From NCBI GenBank assembly GCA_027064085.1, contig JAMOQH010000033.1:1-18574 (forward strand): a DNA stretch of 18,574 nt, written 5' to 3'. This document shows, one piece after another, positions 1 through 7,868 of the stretch (within the stretch, counting starts at the first letter, position 1; every line of letters begins with the position of its first letter). This DNA comes from a bacterium. GTDB taxonomy: Bacteria; UBP6; JAFGXH01. The notes below the pieces were generated by a model. The model did not search any database. It was not told the DNA's origin and saw only the letters and a program-made list of their open reading frames with translations. Both the position numbers and the translations under genes were made by a program.

Positions 1-17
1 TTAGCGATAACAATTTC

Positions 18-1550
18 CTACTTTTTTCTAATAATAAAAATCCAATCATATAATCCTGATAATATTACTAAAAAAAACAAAATTGCACTAAAAGGAACTA
101 ATAATATGTAGTATTTACCTATTATAAATTTTAATATTCTACCGTTATGTAATTCAAAATTCCAATTCCATAAAGGCATCTTTATTTCATTCATAATTTT
201 GGGTTGCTCAAATAGTTTTATAGATTTTCCATTTAAATTTTTAAGGCCTTCTAAGTGAGTTGCAATATACATTTGATTATTATATTTAAAAGCTCCTGCA
301 ACCATAAAATGCTTTAAAGGTTTTATTCTATTGTATTCTTTTTTATTTTTAATTTTAATTAAACTTTCATATTTATTTTTATTAGGATAAAATTTATAAA
401 ATCCTGAAAACGAGCCCATAATATAGTTATTATCTTTATCTAACTCTAAATAAGTTGCTCCCATAATAAAAAGAGGCCATTTTTGCTTTGAAATATATGC
501 TTTTTTACTAAAATCATCATTTTTTATGTCCCAAGACCACAGATAATCACTACATTGTATCATTAACTTATCTCTATTCTTATCATAAAGAGCATTTTCT
601 ATTCTTTCATACCAATTATTCTGATTAATAGGTGCAGGATATATCCATCTTGGTAAGATGACATCGGTAATAGCCACAATAAATGGAGGTCTCATAAAGA
701 TAGCAGTAAAAGAAATCAATACAACTACTAATAAACTATAAATCCCTATCTTTTTATGATATTGATAAAAAAACTTAAAGTGTTTTCTATTCTTTTTAAG
801 ATTACCTTTCCTTTTTTTAATTCTCTTAGGAATAAACCATATATAAAATGCTGAAATTGATAAAAATATTATAGCTAAACCGCCTAAATCAAACAATAGC
901 TTTCCAAATAATCCCCATGCACTTCCGTCATGTAAGTGAAAAAATAACTCAACTGCAGTTACTTTTTTATCCCCTTTTCTTTTGGGTGTTATCTTTTTTA
1001 TATTAAATTTTGAATTTTTAGAAGAATTATTTTTTATGTTAAGTAAATAAATATTAGAACTAGAGAGAATAAATAAAGCATTTTCATCTTTTTTTATAAT
1101 TTTTTTTATTATTGAATTATCTCCAATATTAACTCTATTCCAAGTATCAGAATTTTTAGTTATTTGATATAAACCATTTTCATTAGCAAGAAAAACATAA
1201 TCTTTCAACTTTTGTAAGTCATAAGATTTTCTTTTTATAGTATATGGGCTTAATCCTTTAAATAAAGGCTTAAAATTTAATTTATCAGCTTTTTTAGCTC
1301 TGTAAGCACCTTTTTTACCTGCAATATAAACATAATTATCAGTTTCTATTAAATCTATAATTGCACTTCTATTGAAATTTTTAATATCATAGTTAGACGG
1401 TGTTAAAAAATGAGGCATCTCAATGGATGCAACTAAATTTTTATGATTTAATATTATACCACTAATACTCATTTCAATTAAAAATAATATACCGAATAAT
1501 CCAAAATACTTATGGTACCATTTAGATTTCTTAAAAACTTTTTTACTCAT
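18..1550 (-). CDS. PepSY-associated membrane protein with duplicated TM/propeller-like architecture
   Basis: This 510-residue integral membrane protein has four predicted helices at about 14-34, 217-240, 268-288 and 479-505. The first and third helices follow a YHK motif (12-14; 264-266) and resemble the opening helix of PepSY_TM proteins. The second and fourth are each preceded by an L-H-x-G motif (HLHDGS 205-210; ELHNG 466-470), typical of PepSY-associated helices. Between helices lie two stretches (about 60-175 and 310-455) made of short strand repeats such as VYIAGKKGAY, VFLANENGLY and MYIATHLEGL, which look like beta-propeller blades. Family members occur near siderophore receptors and flavin or iron reductases, but no such partner is visible here. 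It is the last gene of the six-gene operon within the window, and its start overlaps the end of the HAD phosphatase gene by 8 bases. Family assignment is fairly sure; substrate or role is unknown. Confidence 0.75.
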   Translation of the reverse strand: MSKKVFKKSKWYHKYFGLFGILFLIEMSISGIILNHKNLVASIEMPHFLTPSNYDIKNFNRSAIIDLIETDNYVYIAGKKGAYRAKKADKLNFKPLFKGLSPYTIKRKSYDLQKLKDYVFLANENGLYQITKNSDTWNRVNIGDNSIIKKIIKKDENALFILSSSNIYLLNIKNNSSKNSKFNIKKITPKRKGDKKVTAVELFFHLHDGSAWGLFGKLLFDLGGLAIIFLSISAFYIWFIPKRIKKRKGNLKKNRKHFKFFYQYHKKIGIYSLLVVVLISFTAIFMRPPFIVAITDVILPRWIYPAPINQNNWYERIENALYDKNRDKLMIQCSDYLWSWDIKNDDFSKKAYISKQKWPLFIMGATYLELDKDNNYIMGSFSGFYKFYPNKNKYESLIKIKNKKEYNRIKPLKHFMVAGAFKYNNQMYIATHLEGLKNLNGKSIKLFEQPKIMNEIKMPLWNWNFELHNGRILKFIIGKYYILLVPFSAILFFLVILSGLYDWIFIIRKK

Positions 1551-2373
1551 TATTTAGTATCTTTTCAATTAATATTTTATTTTCCTTAGATAGTGAATTT
1601 ATATCAAAATCTAAATATTTATATGCTTTCCTTATATAAAAAGCATCTATCTTATTTATCTTATACAAGTCTAACATTACTTCAATAGAATGCTCATAAA
1701 AAATAACATTTTCTATATTTTCCATTTTGTTTTTAATGTAATGATTTACATATATTTTTTTAACATTACCAGACTTTATTTTATCATGAAAATCTAAAAT
1801 CTCTTTGAGCTCATCTTCATCAGTAATAAAATTTCTCAATTTTTTAACATTTATTTTTTTAGTTTCAAGTATTTCTTTAAACATTTTATAAATGTAAGCA
1901 TCACTTTCTGTATTATCACCAATCAAAATATAATCTATTCCTTCAGGTAATAAACTATTATAAGTTAATAATGCTAATAATTTAAAAGAAAATGGCCTTT
2001 TAAGAGCTTTAAATTTAAGTTTTCTCATATAATAAAATTGATCTCTTAAACAAATTCCATCAAATTGAACACCATCTAATGTTAATTTTTTAGAAATAAT
2101 ATTTTTCATTTCTTTTGGTGATGCAGATATAAAATAAACTCCATTTATCACATTATTATTTCTTCTAACAGCTTTTAATAGATAATCCATTCCTGAAATA
2201 CTTACTTTATCTATCGCAAAATCAAATAAAGTAGAAAGCAAGCCTCCTATTGTTTCAAATTTTGTATCTAAGTATGTTTTATCAATGTCACAAAAATAAA
2301 CACATCCTTTAAAATTATTCCCATAAGCTCTATCGTTTTCTAGCACTATTGGAATTATAGGATTAGTAATCAT
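1543..2373 (-). CDS. HAD-superfamily phosphatase, App1-like
   Basis: The 276-residue protein shows the haloacid dehalogenase motifs in order. Motif I is CDIDKTYLDT with nucleophile D29 and acid/base D31; motif II is ISASP at 82-86; a motif III lysine is probably K131; motif IV is GDNTESD at 152-158. The DIDKT form and the GDNTxxD motif resemble the catalytic domain of phosphatidate phosphatase App1 (DUF2183), so a phospholipid or phosphate-ester substrate is possible but not shown. There is no signal peptide or membrane segment, so it should be cytoplasmic. An AGGAT ribosome-binding site lies about 6 bases upstream of the ATG, in the 21-base gap after the GlmU-like gene. The residues after about 165 are lysine-rich and match no domain I recognise. 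The HAD call is firm; the substrate is unknown. Confidence 0.78.
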   Translation of the reverse strand: MITNPIIPIVLENDRAYGNNFKGCVYFCDIDKTYLDTKFETIGGLLSTLFDFAIDKVSISGMDYLLKAVRRNNNVINGVYFISASPKEMKNIISKKLTLDGVQFDGICLRDQFYYMRKLKFKALKRPFSFKLLALLTYNSLLPEGIDYILIGDNTESDAYIYKMFKEILETKKINVKKLRNFITDEDELKEILDFHDKIKSGNVKKIYVNHYIKNKMENIENVIFYEHSIEVMLDLYKINKIDAFYIRKAYKYLDFDINSLSKENKILIEKILNNE

Positions 2374-2394
2374 TTTTATCCTTTTTAGAGTGTT

Positions 2395-3108
2395 TTAAAG
2401 TGAATTCAATAGTTGGAGTTGCTCTTTTGTATTAAAGCCAAGTATTTCCGTATAATTTTTAATAACTGCAACCCCTGCTTTATCATTTCCAGCTGCAATT
2501 TCAATTAAATCGGGGAGAAAGAATTCTCCATTATTATTATTTTTTTCTACTTTATTTATAGTATTTTTTAAAAAATTAATATCGAAAATATAAACACCAG
2601 AATTAACTAAATTTATTTCTTTTTCTTCGTCAGTCGCATCTATAAACTCTACTACTTTTTGAACTTTATCATTTTTTAAAATAACTCTTCCATATTTTGC
2701 AGGCTCAGGAACTACAGCAGCAATAAATGAAACTTCTCTATTATTATTATTAAATTCATCAATTAATAGTTTTAAAGAATCATAAGTTAAAGCAGGAGCA
2801 TCTCCAGAAAGAACAATTACGGCTTTGGCATTATTATTTAAAAATGGGATACCTTTTAATACCGCATCTGCTGTTCCATTTTGAGGAATTTGAACTGCAA
2901 ATTTAACATCATCATAGGACTTCTCTATTTCTGTTTGAACTTCTTGATATTTGTAACCAACAATAGCAACAACTTCAGAACTAACTTTTTTAGCCAAATC
3001 GATTACATGAAATACTGATGGTTTTTCTTTTACAATATGTAAAACTTTTGGCCTATCAGATTTTAATCTTGTACCTTTACCAGCAGCTAATATTATCGTT
3101 GATAACAT
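2395..3108 (-). CDS. GlmU-like UDP-GlcNAc pyrophosphorylase domain protein (no acetyltransferase domain)
   Basis: The 237-residue protein is a Rossmann-type sugar nucleotidyltransferase that closely follows the N-terminal half of GlmU. Visible are LAAGKGTR (7-14) with R14, the PKVLH segment with K21, QNGTADA (76-82; GTAHA in E. coli GlmU), the metal-binding SGDAP with D103, an EFID segment and NSGVYIFD. In GlmU this domain makes UDP-GlcNAc from UTP and GlcNAc-1-phosphate for peptidoglycan and lipopolysaccharide. Full GlmU is about 450 residues; this one stops exactly where the left-handed beta-helix acetyltransferase would begin. It is either a stand-alone uridyltransferase or a related enzyme with another sugar-1-phosphate. 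Its ATG overlaps the previous stop by one base (TAATG), which suggests translational coupling to the cysteine-rich gene. The fold is sure; the exact substrate is not. Confidence 0.8.
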   Translation of the reverse strand: MLSTIILAAGKGTRLKSDRPKVLHIVKEKPSVFHVIDLAKKVSSEVVAIVGYKYQEVQTEIEKSYDDVKFAVQIPQNGTADAVLKGIPFLNNNAKAVIVLSGDAPALTYDSLKLLIDEFNNNNREVSFIAAVVPEPAKYGRVILKNDKVQKVVEFIDATDEEKEINLVNSGVYIFDINFLKNTINKVEKNNNNGEFFLPDLIEIAAGNDKAGVAVIKNYTEILGFNTKEQLQLLNSL

Positions 3109-3395
3109 TATAGATCACCAAATAAAGAACTAAGTTTTGCTTTCGCATCTAAATCATTTCCTTCGGGTTTGCTGTCATATTGCTTCATTTGAAAAGAAGA
3201 ACAAAAATTTGCAGCTTCTCTATCTCTAATAAATGCAGTTGTTGTTTCTAAGCATTCATTGTGAGCTGCAGGGTCCCAAAATCTACAATTATGACAATTA
3301 TGTAAAAAAGATAAACACTTAGGACATGTATCCTGACGACCTACTCTTCCATCATAAACTTCAATTTCTTCTTTACAAGCATAACATATATACAT
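3108..3395 (-). CDS. Small eight-cysteine zinc-ribbon-like protein
   Basis: This 95-residue protein has eight cysteines: C4/C7 and C24/C27 as one CxxC pair set, and C34/C37 with C48 and C65 as a second group. That spacing suggests two four-cysteine zinc sites. The central part, CHNCRFWDP followed by AANFC, is a compact motif that I have seen in uncharacterised deltaproteobacterial proteins, but I know of no assigned function. The C-terminus (about 70-95) is polar and probably flexible. There is no membrane segment. A GGAGGA ribosome-binding site lies inside the last codons of the ABC-like gene, so translation is probably coupled. Its stop overlaps the start of the GlmU-like gene by one base. 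It may be a metal-binding adaptor or nucleic-acid-binding protein for the operon; that is a guess. Confidence 0.65.
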   Translation of the reverse strand: MYICYACKEEIEVYDGRVGRQDTCPKCLSFLHNCHNCRFWDPAAHNECLETTTAFIRDREAANFCSSFQMKQYDSKPEGNDLDAKAKLSSLFGDL

Positions 3396-4292
3396 TTATT
3401 CCTCCAAATTCACACAACTTAAAAAGTGTTCATGTTCATACTCTTTTAAAGTATTATCAAAACTTAAACAAGTGTCTTTTCTCTTAAAACACATATTATA
3501 ATAAATACACCCTTTTGTGGTTTCTGTCAAGTTATCTTGTGCTATAACACTAACTTCATTATTGAACAATTTACGATATGGATGCATTAATTCATATTCA
3601 CTTAATCTATTATAATTCAAACTTTCTAAAATAATCCCCTTGTATAAATAATGAACTGAATCAGATAATTTTACAATAGATGAATTAATACTTGTGAAAA
3701 ATATAATAGTCATTTTATTTTTTAAACTTTTTAATAATAAATAAATTAATTTAATAGTTATTGAATCTAATGAATGAAAACTATCATCAATAACTAATAT
3801 TTTGGGTTTAAATAAAAGAGCTAAAACAATTGCAAGTTTTTTAATATTTTTGTTATCAATATTATATGGGTAGTTTTTTAAAACATTACTATCAATATCC
3901 AATAGCTCTAAATAATGAGATAAAACTTTTTTTATTTCCCATTTATTTTTAAATTTTTTCTTTGATAAAAGCATATCAAATATTTGATTTTCGATTTTAT
4001 AATTATCATTAAATATTATCTTAGGAGTATTAAAAATTAAAACTATTTCATCTCCAGAATAATCATCAATTTCAAAAACAGATTGCTTATCATATAATAT
4101 CTCACCTGATTCAATGTATAATTCTTTAGATAATAGATTAAATATTGCTTCTAATAGAACAGTTTTACCAGAATTCGAATTTCCAATTATTGTTGTAAAA
4201 CTATTTTTTTCTATATCCAAAGATATTTTTTTTATAATTGGATGTTTTTTCTTGTCTATTATCGTTAAATTATTTATTTTCAGAATTGACAT
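3396..4292 (-). CDS. Orphan, degenerate Opp/Dpp-family ABC ATPase
   Basis: The 298-residue protein has the outline of a peptide-importer ATPase (OppD/DppD): an N-terminal strand pair, Walker A GNSNSGKT (37-44), a Walker B region ILVIDD (165-170), a D-loop SLDS (174-177), and the C-terminal HPYRKL plus C-x-x-x-x-x-C-x(6)-C segment of the oligo_HPY domain. Several catalytic positions are changed. The Q-loop Gln is N88 (IFNTP for IFQDP), the LSGGQ signature is replaced by NIDNKN (144-149), the catalytic Glu after Walker B is D170, and the switch His is S201. No permease or binding-protein gene is nearby. ATP may be bound but slowly hydrolysed, suggesting a sensor or regulatory role, or decay. 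Its start lies 23 bases inside the end of the MshEN gene. The frame is intact, arguing against a pseudogene. Confidence 0.72.
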   Translation of the reverse strand: MSILKINNLTIIDKKKHPIIKKISLDIEKNSFTTIIGNSNSGKTVLLEAIFNLLSKELYIESGEILYDKQSVFEIDDYSGDEIVLIFNTPKIIFNDNYKIENQIFDMLLSKKKFKNKWEIKKVLSHYLELLDIDSNVLKNYPYNIDNKNIKKLAIVLALLFKPKILVIDDSFHSLDSITIKLIYLLLKSLKNKMTIIFFTSINSSIVKLSDSVHYLYKGIILESLNYNRLSEYELMHPYRKLFNNEVSVIAQDNLTETTKGCIYYNMCFKRKDTCLSFDNTLKEYEHEHFLSCVNLEE

Positions 4293-6081
4293 TTTTTATA
4301 TTTTTAAAAATTATATCAAATAATAAGTCAAGATTTACCTTTTCTCCAAGTATAATCATTTCTAGCATAGAAATTAGTATTACATTACTAGGATTATTTT
4401 CTAGTTCATTAAAAAATTCATTAAAACTATTAATAATCTCTTTTTTTAATTTTTTAGACTTTAAAAAATCAATTAAAATAGTATGTAAATTTTCCAATTT
4501 TTTAGAAAGTATTATTTTATCTATTTTTTTATTATTTAGCGGATCAACACTTTCATCTTCACCAAAAATAGCATCTAAATCAGGAATATCCCTATCTTTA
4601 TTCTTTTTAAGCCAATCATCTGTAACTTTTTTATCGTTTAAGGATATTTTTTGTGTTGTTCCCGGATTAGTTTCATTTTCACTTTCATCTTTAAATCTTT
4701 TAATTTCTGGAGCAGGAAAAGCCGATTTATCCACATTTTGTGGATCATTATTTTTAGGTAACTCCATTTTAGGTTTATTTTTAGATTCGTTAGAGTTTAA
4801 TGGAGGAGGTGTTTTTATTTTTATTGAACTTTCTTTTTGAGTTTTAGGAGAAGTAGTACTCTTAGATACGGTTGGAGTTGATAAATCATCTAATGCAAAT
4901 GGAAAATCATCCTCAATAGAATCTTTTGTATTTTTTGTATCTTTTTTAATTTTAGTGGTATTATTACTTGGAATAGGAATAGAAGGTTTCTCATTAGGCT
5001 CTTCTTCTTCTTTTAGAATCACATCATCAAAAAGGTCAACATCATTAACATCAAGCTCTTCTACTTCAACATCTAAGTCATCGCCTATTTCAACACTTAT
5101 ATATTCTTCTAGTTTATTATCAAACACATAATTATCTTCGGCCTTAAATGCTTCAAGAAAATTAAGTTTTTTATTTTCTTTTACATCTACATTTTTAACA
5201 TCCTCATGCTTCACCTCCATGTTAGTGTCAACATTATGTCCACTATTAATATTTAAAGTAGGTATATTATTTTCTGTTTCTAGTTTAATTGAAGGACTAG
5301 GCACTTCATCAAATAAATCAAGAGAAATTTCTTCAGGAACTTTTTTGGGTATGATATTTTCTTTCATATCAACATCTTTAGTTAACTCAAGACCTAAATC
5401 TAATTTAGAAGGAACAGAAGTATCATTTTCTTGAAGATCTTCAAATTTAGGTTCTTCAATTAAATCTCCACTTAAAATATCATTCCCATCATCTTCAATT
5501 AAAGAACCTGTTAAAACCTCATCATCATTTTCTTCAATGTTTGGAGTTAAAATATCTTTAGATTCTAATCTTATTTCTTTATCTTGGGCGGAATCAGGTT
5601 TCTTTTCTTGAGCTTTAACATTTAAATTACTTTCAGGAATGTTCTTAGGTTTATTATAGTGCTTGATAAGTAAATCCTCTAACTCTGAAAATGTTGCTAG
5701 AAATAATTTAATTGGAACATTTAATTTTTCACTCATCTTATTTATAACACTAGTTGGAGGTTCTTCAGATGTTACCATACATAAAATATTCTGCCCAGCA
5801 TTTGGCTCAATATAAATAGGTACAAGTCTATACTTAATCGCAATACTTTCAGGTATAAACTGTATTATTTTAGGATGAATTTTTAAAGATTTAGTTGAAA
5901 CAACCTTTAATCCAAGAATTGAAGCCTGTATATCTGTTAAAATATCCTCAGTAATAGCATTTATTTCTATTAAAATTTGCCCCAAATACTTATTCGATGT
6001 TTTTTGGATATTTAATGCCAAATCTAATTGTTCTTTTTTTATTAAACCCCTGTCTAATAGGATATCTCCTAATTTTCTCAT
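4270..6081 (-). CDS. MshEN (GspE N-terminal) domain protein with long acidic linker
   Basis: The 603-residue protein begins with a MshEN/T2SSE_N domain (about 1-142). It has two 24-residue motifs, starting KLGDILLDRG (3-26, ending Q26) and YLGQILIEIN (32-55), separated by exactly five residues as in c-di-GMP-binding MshEN domains. The first keeps the conserved Gly and Gln; the second has N41 and I55 there, so ligand binding is uncertain. No secretion ATPase follows. Instead comes a roughly 350-residue acidic, proline- and serine-rich disordered linker, with a thrice-repeated short motif (DILTPNIEE at 176, EVLTGSLIED at 188, DILSGDLIEE at 201), and a Lys/Leu-rich helical end from about 515. 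It is the first gene of the operon, with a strong GGAGGT ribosome-binding site. It may be a scaffold or c-di-GMP-responsive regulator for type IV pilus or secretion-like functions; that is inference. Confidence 0.72.
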   Translation of the reverse strand: MRKLGDILLDRGLIKKEQLDLALNIQKTSNKYLGQILIEINAITEDILTDIQASILGLKVVSTKSLKIHPKIIQFIPESIAIKYRLVPIYIEPNAGQNILCMVTSEEPPTSVINKMSEKLNVPIKLFLATFSELEDLLIKHYNKPKNIPESNLNVKAQEKKPDSAQDKEIRLESKDILTPNIEENDDEVLTGSLIEDDGNDILSGDLIEEPKFEDLQENDTSVPSKLDLGLELTKDVDMKENIIPKKVPEEISLDLFDEVPSPSIKLETENNIPTLNINSGHNVDTNMEVKHEDVKNVDVKENKKLNFLEAFKAEDNYVFDNKLEEYISVEIGDDLDVEVEELDVNDVDLFDDVILKEEEEPNEKPSIPIPSNNTTKIKKDTKNTKDSIEDDFPFALDDLSTPTVSKSTTSPKTQKESSIKIKTPPPLNSNESKNKPKMELPKNNDPQNVDKSAFPAPEIKRFKDESENETNPGTTQKISLNDKKVTDDWLKKNKDRDIPDLDAIFGEDESVDPLNNKKIDKIILSKKLENLHTILIDFLKSKKLKKEIINSFNEFFNELENNPSNVILISMLEMIILGEKVNLDLLFDIIFKNIKNVNSENK

Positions 6082-6144
6082 CTTACCTCCAGAGAATACA
6101 CCATATTAGCAAGAGACAGGCCAAAAAGCAATAATTTTCTCTTA

Positions 6145-6172
6145 ATTATAACAATATGTTATATAAAATCCA
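6145..6172 (-). promoter_or_regulatory. Candidate promoter of the six-gene minus-strand operon
   Basis: On the minus strand a perfect TATAAT (6145-6150) follows a weak -35 TGGATT (6167-6172) with a 16-base spacer. Transcription would start near 6138, leaving a leader of about 57 bases before the MshEN start. The -35 match is poor, and the spacer is so AT-rich that chance matches are likely. Confidence 0.33.
6147..6163. promoter_or_regulatory. Palindrome overlapping the candidate -10 (possible operator)
   Basis: TATAACA-ATA-TGTTATA is a perfect inverted repeat with 7-base arms and a 3-base centre. It overlaps the minus-strand -10 box, which is where a repressor would act. The regulator is not identifiable. 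AT-only palindromes arise by chance, but this one contains a C/G pair in each arm. Confidence 0.3.
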
Positions 6173-6305
6173 CTATAATAACTTAAACTTATAATGCAAT
6201 CAATCAATATTAATAGAACTACTCATAAAATATTCACATTCTTAACACAATTATTAAAAAATAAAATGATATATAAAATTAAGCTAATTATTTTGGAGAA
6301 TAATT

Positions 6306-7859
6306 ATGATAACAACAAGAAAAAAAATAGAATCTTTTAGAAAAAAGAGAAAAAAAATATTTAAAGGTACTGGTGAAACGGGTATTGAAAAGCAACATAA
6401 AAAAGGAAAGCTAACTGCAAGAGAAAGAATTGCGTTACTAATTGACATTAACACTTGGCAGGAAATAAATTCATTTGTAAAACATAGAGCTACAAATTTT
6501 GGAATGGATAAAATTGATATTCCATCAGAAGGTGTAATAACAGGAGTAAGTAGAGTTAGAGATAAAATAGTTTATATTGCATCACAAGATTTTACAGCAA
6601 GAGGTGGCTCTGTTGGAGAAATGCATGCAGAAAAGATATGTGCAATTATGGACATGGCCCTTAAAACAGGAGATCCCATTGTTTTGTTTAACGATAGCGG
6701 TGGAGCAAGAATACAAGAAGGCGTTGACTCATTATCAGGTTACGGGAAAATCTTTTATAGAAATACATTATTATCAGGTGTAGTTCCTCAAATTGCGGTT
6801 GTTTGTGGTCCTTGTGCAGGAGGAGCAGCATATTCTCCAGCATTAATGGATTTTATTATTATGGTCAAAAATACATCTCAGATGTATATTACAGGACCAC
6901 AAGTAATTAAAGAAGTTACAGGTGAAAACATTGATGGAGAAAATTTAGGTGGGGCAATAATAAATGCCCAAATATCAGGAAACATACACTTTGTCGCTCA
7001 AAATGATCAAGAAGCAATTGAAATTGTAAATAAATTACTATATTTTCTTCCTTCGAATAACACAGAAGATGGATACTTAAACGCAAATCAGGATATAATA
7101 TGGAATGAGGATAATTTTCTAAATAATATAATTCCAGATAACCCTAAAGAATCTTATAATATGCATAAAATTATTCAGCATATTTCAGATAATGGTGATT
7201 TTTTAGAAGTAAAAGCATTATTTGCAAGAAATATAATCACCGGTTTTAGTAAAATAAATGGGGTAACAGTTGGTATTGTTGCAAATAATCCATTATTTAA
7301 AGCAGGAGTTTTAGATATAGATGCATCTGATAAATCAGCCGAATTTATAAGATTTTGTAATGTTTTTAATATTCCTATAATAACATTTGTAGATGTTCCT
7401 GGTTTTATACCTGGAGTAGAACAAGAATATGGTGGTGTTATTAGACATGGAGCCAAAATGCTATTTGCTTATGCTTCCTCAACGGTTCCTAAAATTACAA
7501 TTATAACCAGAAAAGCTTATGGTGGAGCATATTTAGCAATGTCTGCAAAAAGTATGGGAACAGATAGAGTTGCAGCTTGGCCTACTGCCGAAATTGCTGT
7601 AATGGGTGCTCAAGGAGCAGCAAATATCATATTTAGAAAAGAAATTCTAACTTCTGAAAATCCAGATGAAACCAAAAAACAAAAAATAGAAGAATATCAG
7701 AATGAGTTTTCAACACCTTATATAGCAGCATCAAGAGGCTTGATTGATTCTATAATTGAGCCTAAAGATACAAGAAAATATATTGCACTTTCTTTAGATA
7801 TTCTTAAAAGTAAAAATGATATTAGACCACCTAAAAAACATGGTTTAATTCCTATGTAA
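6306..7859 (+). CDS. mmdA: Methylmalonyl-CoA decarboxylase carboxyltransferase (alpha) subunit
   Basis: The 517-residue protein is an acyl-CoA carboxyltransferase of the PccB/MmdA family, near the usual 510-residue length. It would transfer the carboxyl group of methylmalonyl-CoA to biotin on the carrier subunit, giving propionyl-CoA. The N-terminal half has GGSVGEMHAEK (100-110), SGGARIQEG (131-139) and the oxyanion-hole segment GPCAGGAAY (168-176). The C-terminal half has VDVPGFIPG and the second oxyanion segment YGGAYLAM (G406-G407), and the protein ends in the family-typical RPPKKHGLIP. The ATG is preceded by TTGGAG. Sequence alone does not separate it from propionyl-CoA carboxylase beta. 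The membrane decarboxylase subunit three genes downstream, in mmdADCB order, argues for the decarboxylase. Another substrate, such as glutaconyl- or malonyl-CoA, is less likely. Confidence 0.88.
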   Translation: MITTRKKIESFRKKRKKIFKGTGETGIEKQHKKGKLTARERIALLIDINTWQEINSFVKHRATNFGMDKIDIPSEGVITGVSRVRDKIVYIASQDFTARGGSVGEMHAEKICAIMDMALKTGDPIVLFNDSGGARIQEGVDSLSGYGKIFYRNTLLSGVVPQIAVVCGPCAGGAAYSPALMDFIIMVKNTSQMYITGPQVIKEVTGENIDGENLGGAIINAQISGNIHFVAQNDQEAIEIVNKLLYFLPSNNTEDGYLNANQDIIWNEDNFLNNIIPDNPKESYNMHKIIQHISDNGDFLEVKALFARNIITGFSKINGVTVGIVANNPLFKAGVLDIDASDKSAEFIRFCNVFNIPIITFVDVPGFIPGVEQEYGGVIRHGAKMLFAYASSTVPKITIITRKAYGGAYLAMSAKSMGTDRVAAWPTAEIAVMGAQGAANIIFRKEILTSENPDETKKQKIEEYQNEFSTPYIAASRGLIDSIIEPKDTRKYIALSLDILKSKNDIRPPKKHGLIPM

Positions 7860-7868
7860 GGAGAAAAA

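Larger units (their letters stand above)
6082..6305. other. Divergent intergenic region
   Basis: The 224-base AT-rich spacer separates the minus-strand operon from the plus-strand decarboxylase operon. Besides the palindrome and minus-strand promoter listed separately, there are plus-strand TATAAT hexamers at 6174-6179 and 6190-6195, but neither has a convincing -35 at 16-18 bases. The decarboxylase promoter therefore cannot be placed. No RNA gene or ORF with a ribosome-binding site is seen. Confidence 0.6.

Noticed and set aside
1-17. Possible start of a further gene downstream of the PepSY-type gene
   Set aside because: Only 17 bases are available, which is too little to support any call.
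3396-4292. Calling the ABC-like gene a pseudogene
   Set aside because: The frame is full-length with its C-terminal domain, coupled starts on both sides and no internal stop, so altered motifs look like divergence and not decay.
4238-4840. 200-codon plus-strand open frame opposite the MshEN gene
   Set aside because: It is a Ser/Leu/Phe-rich antisense shadow of the acidic linker, has no ribosome-binding site, and lies opposite a clearly real gene.
6174-6195. Two TATAAT hexamers as promoters for the decarboxylase operon
   Set aside because: No acceptable -35 hexamer lies at a 16-18 base spacing, and TATAAT is expected by chance in such AT-rich sequence.
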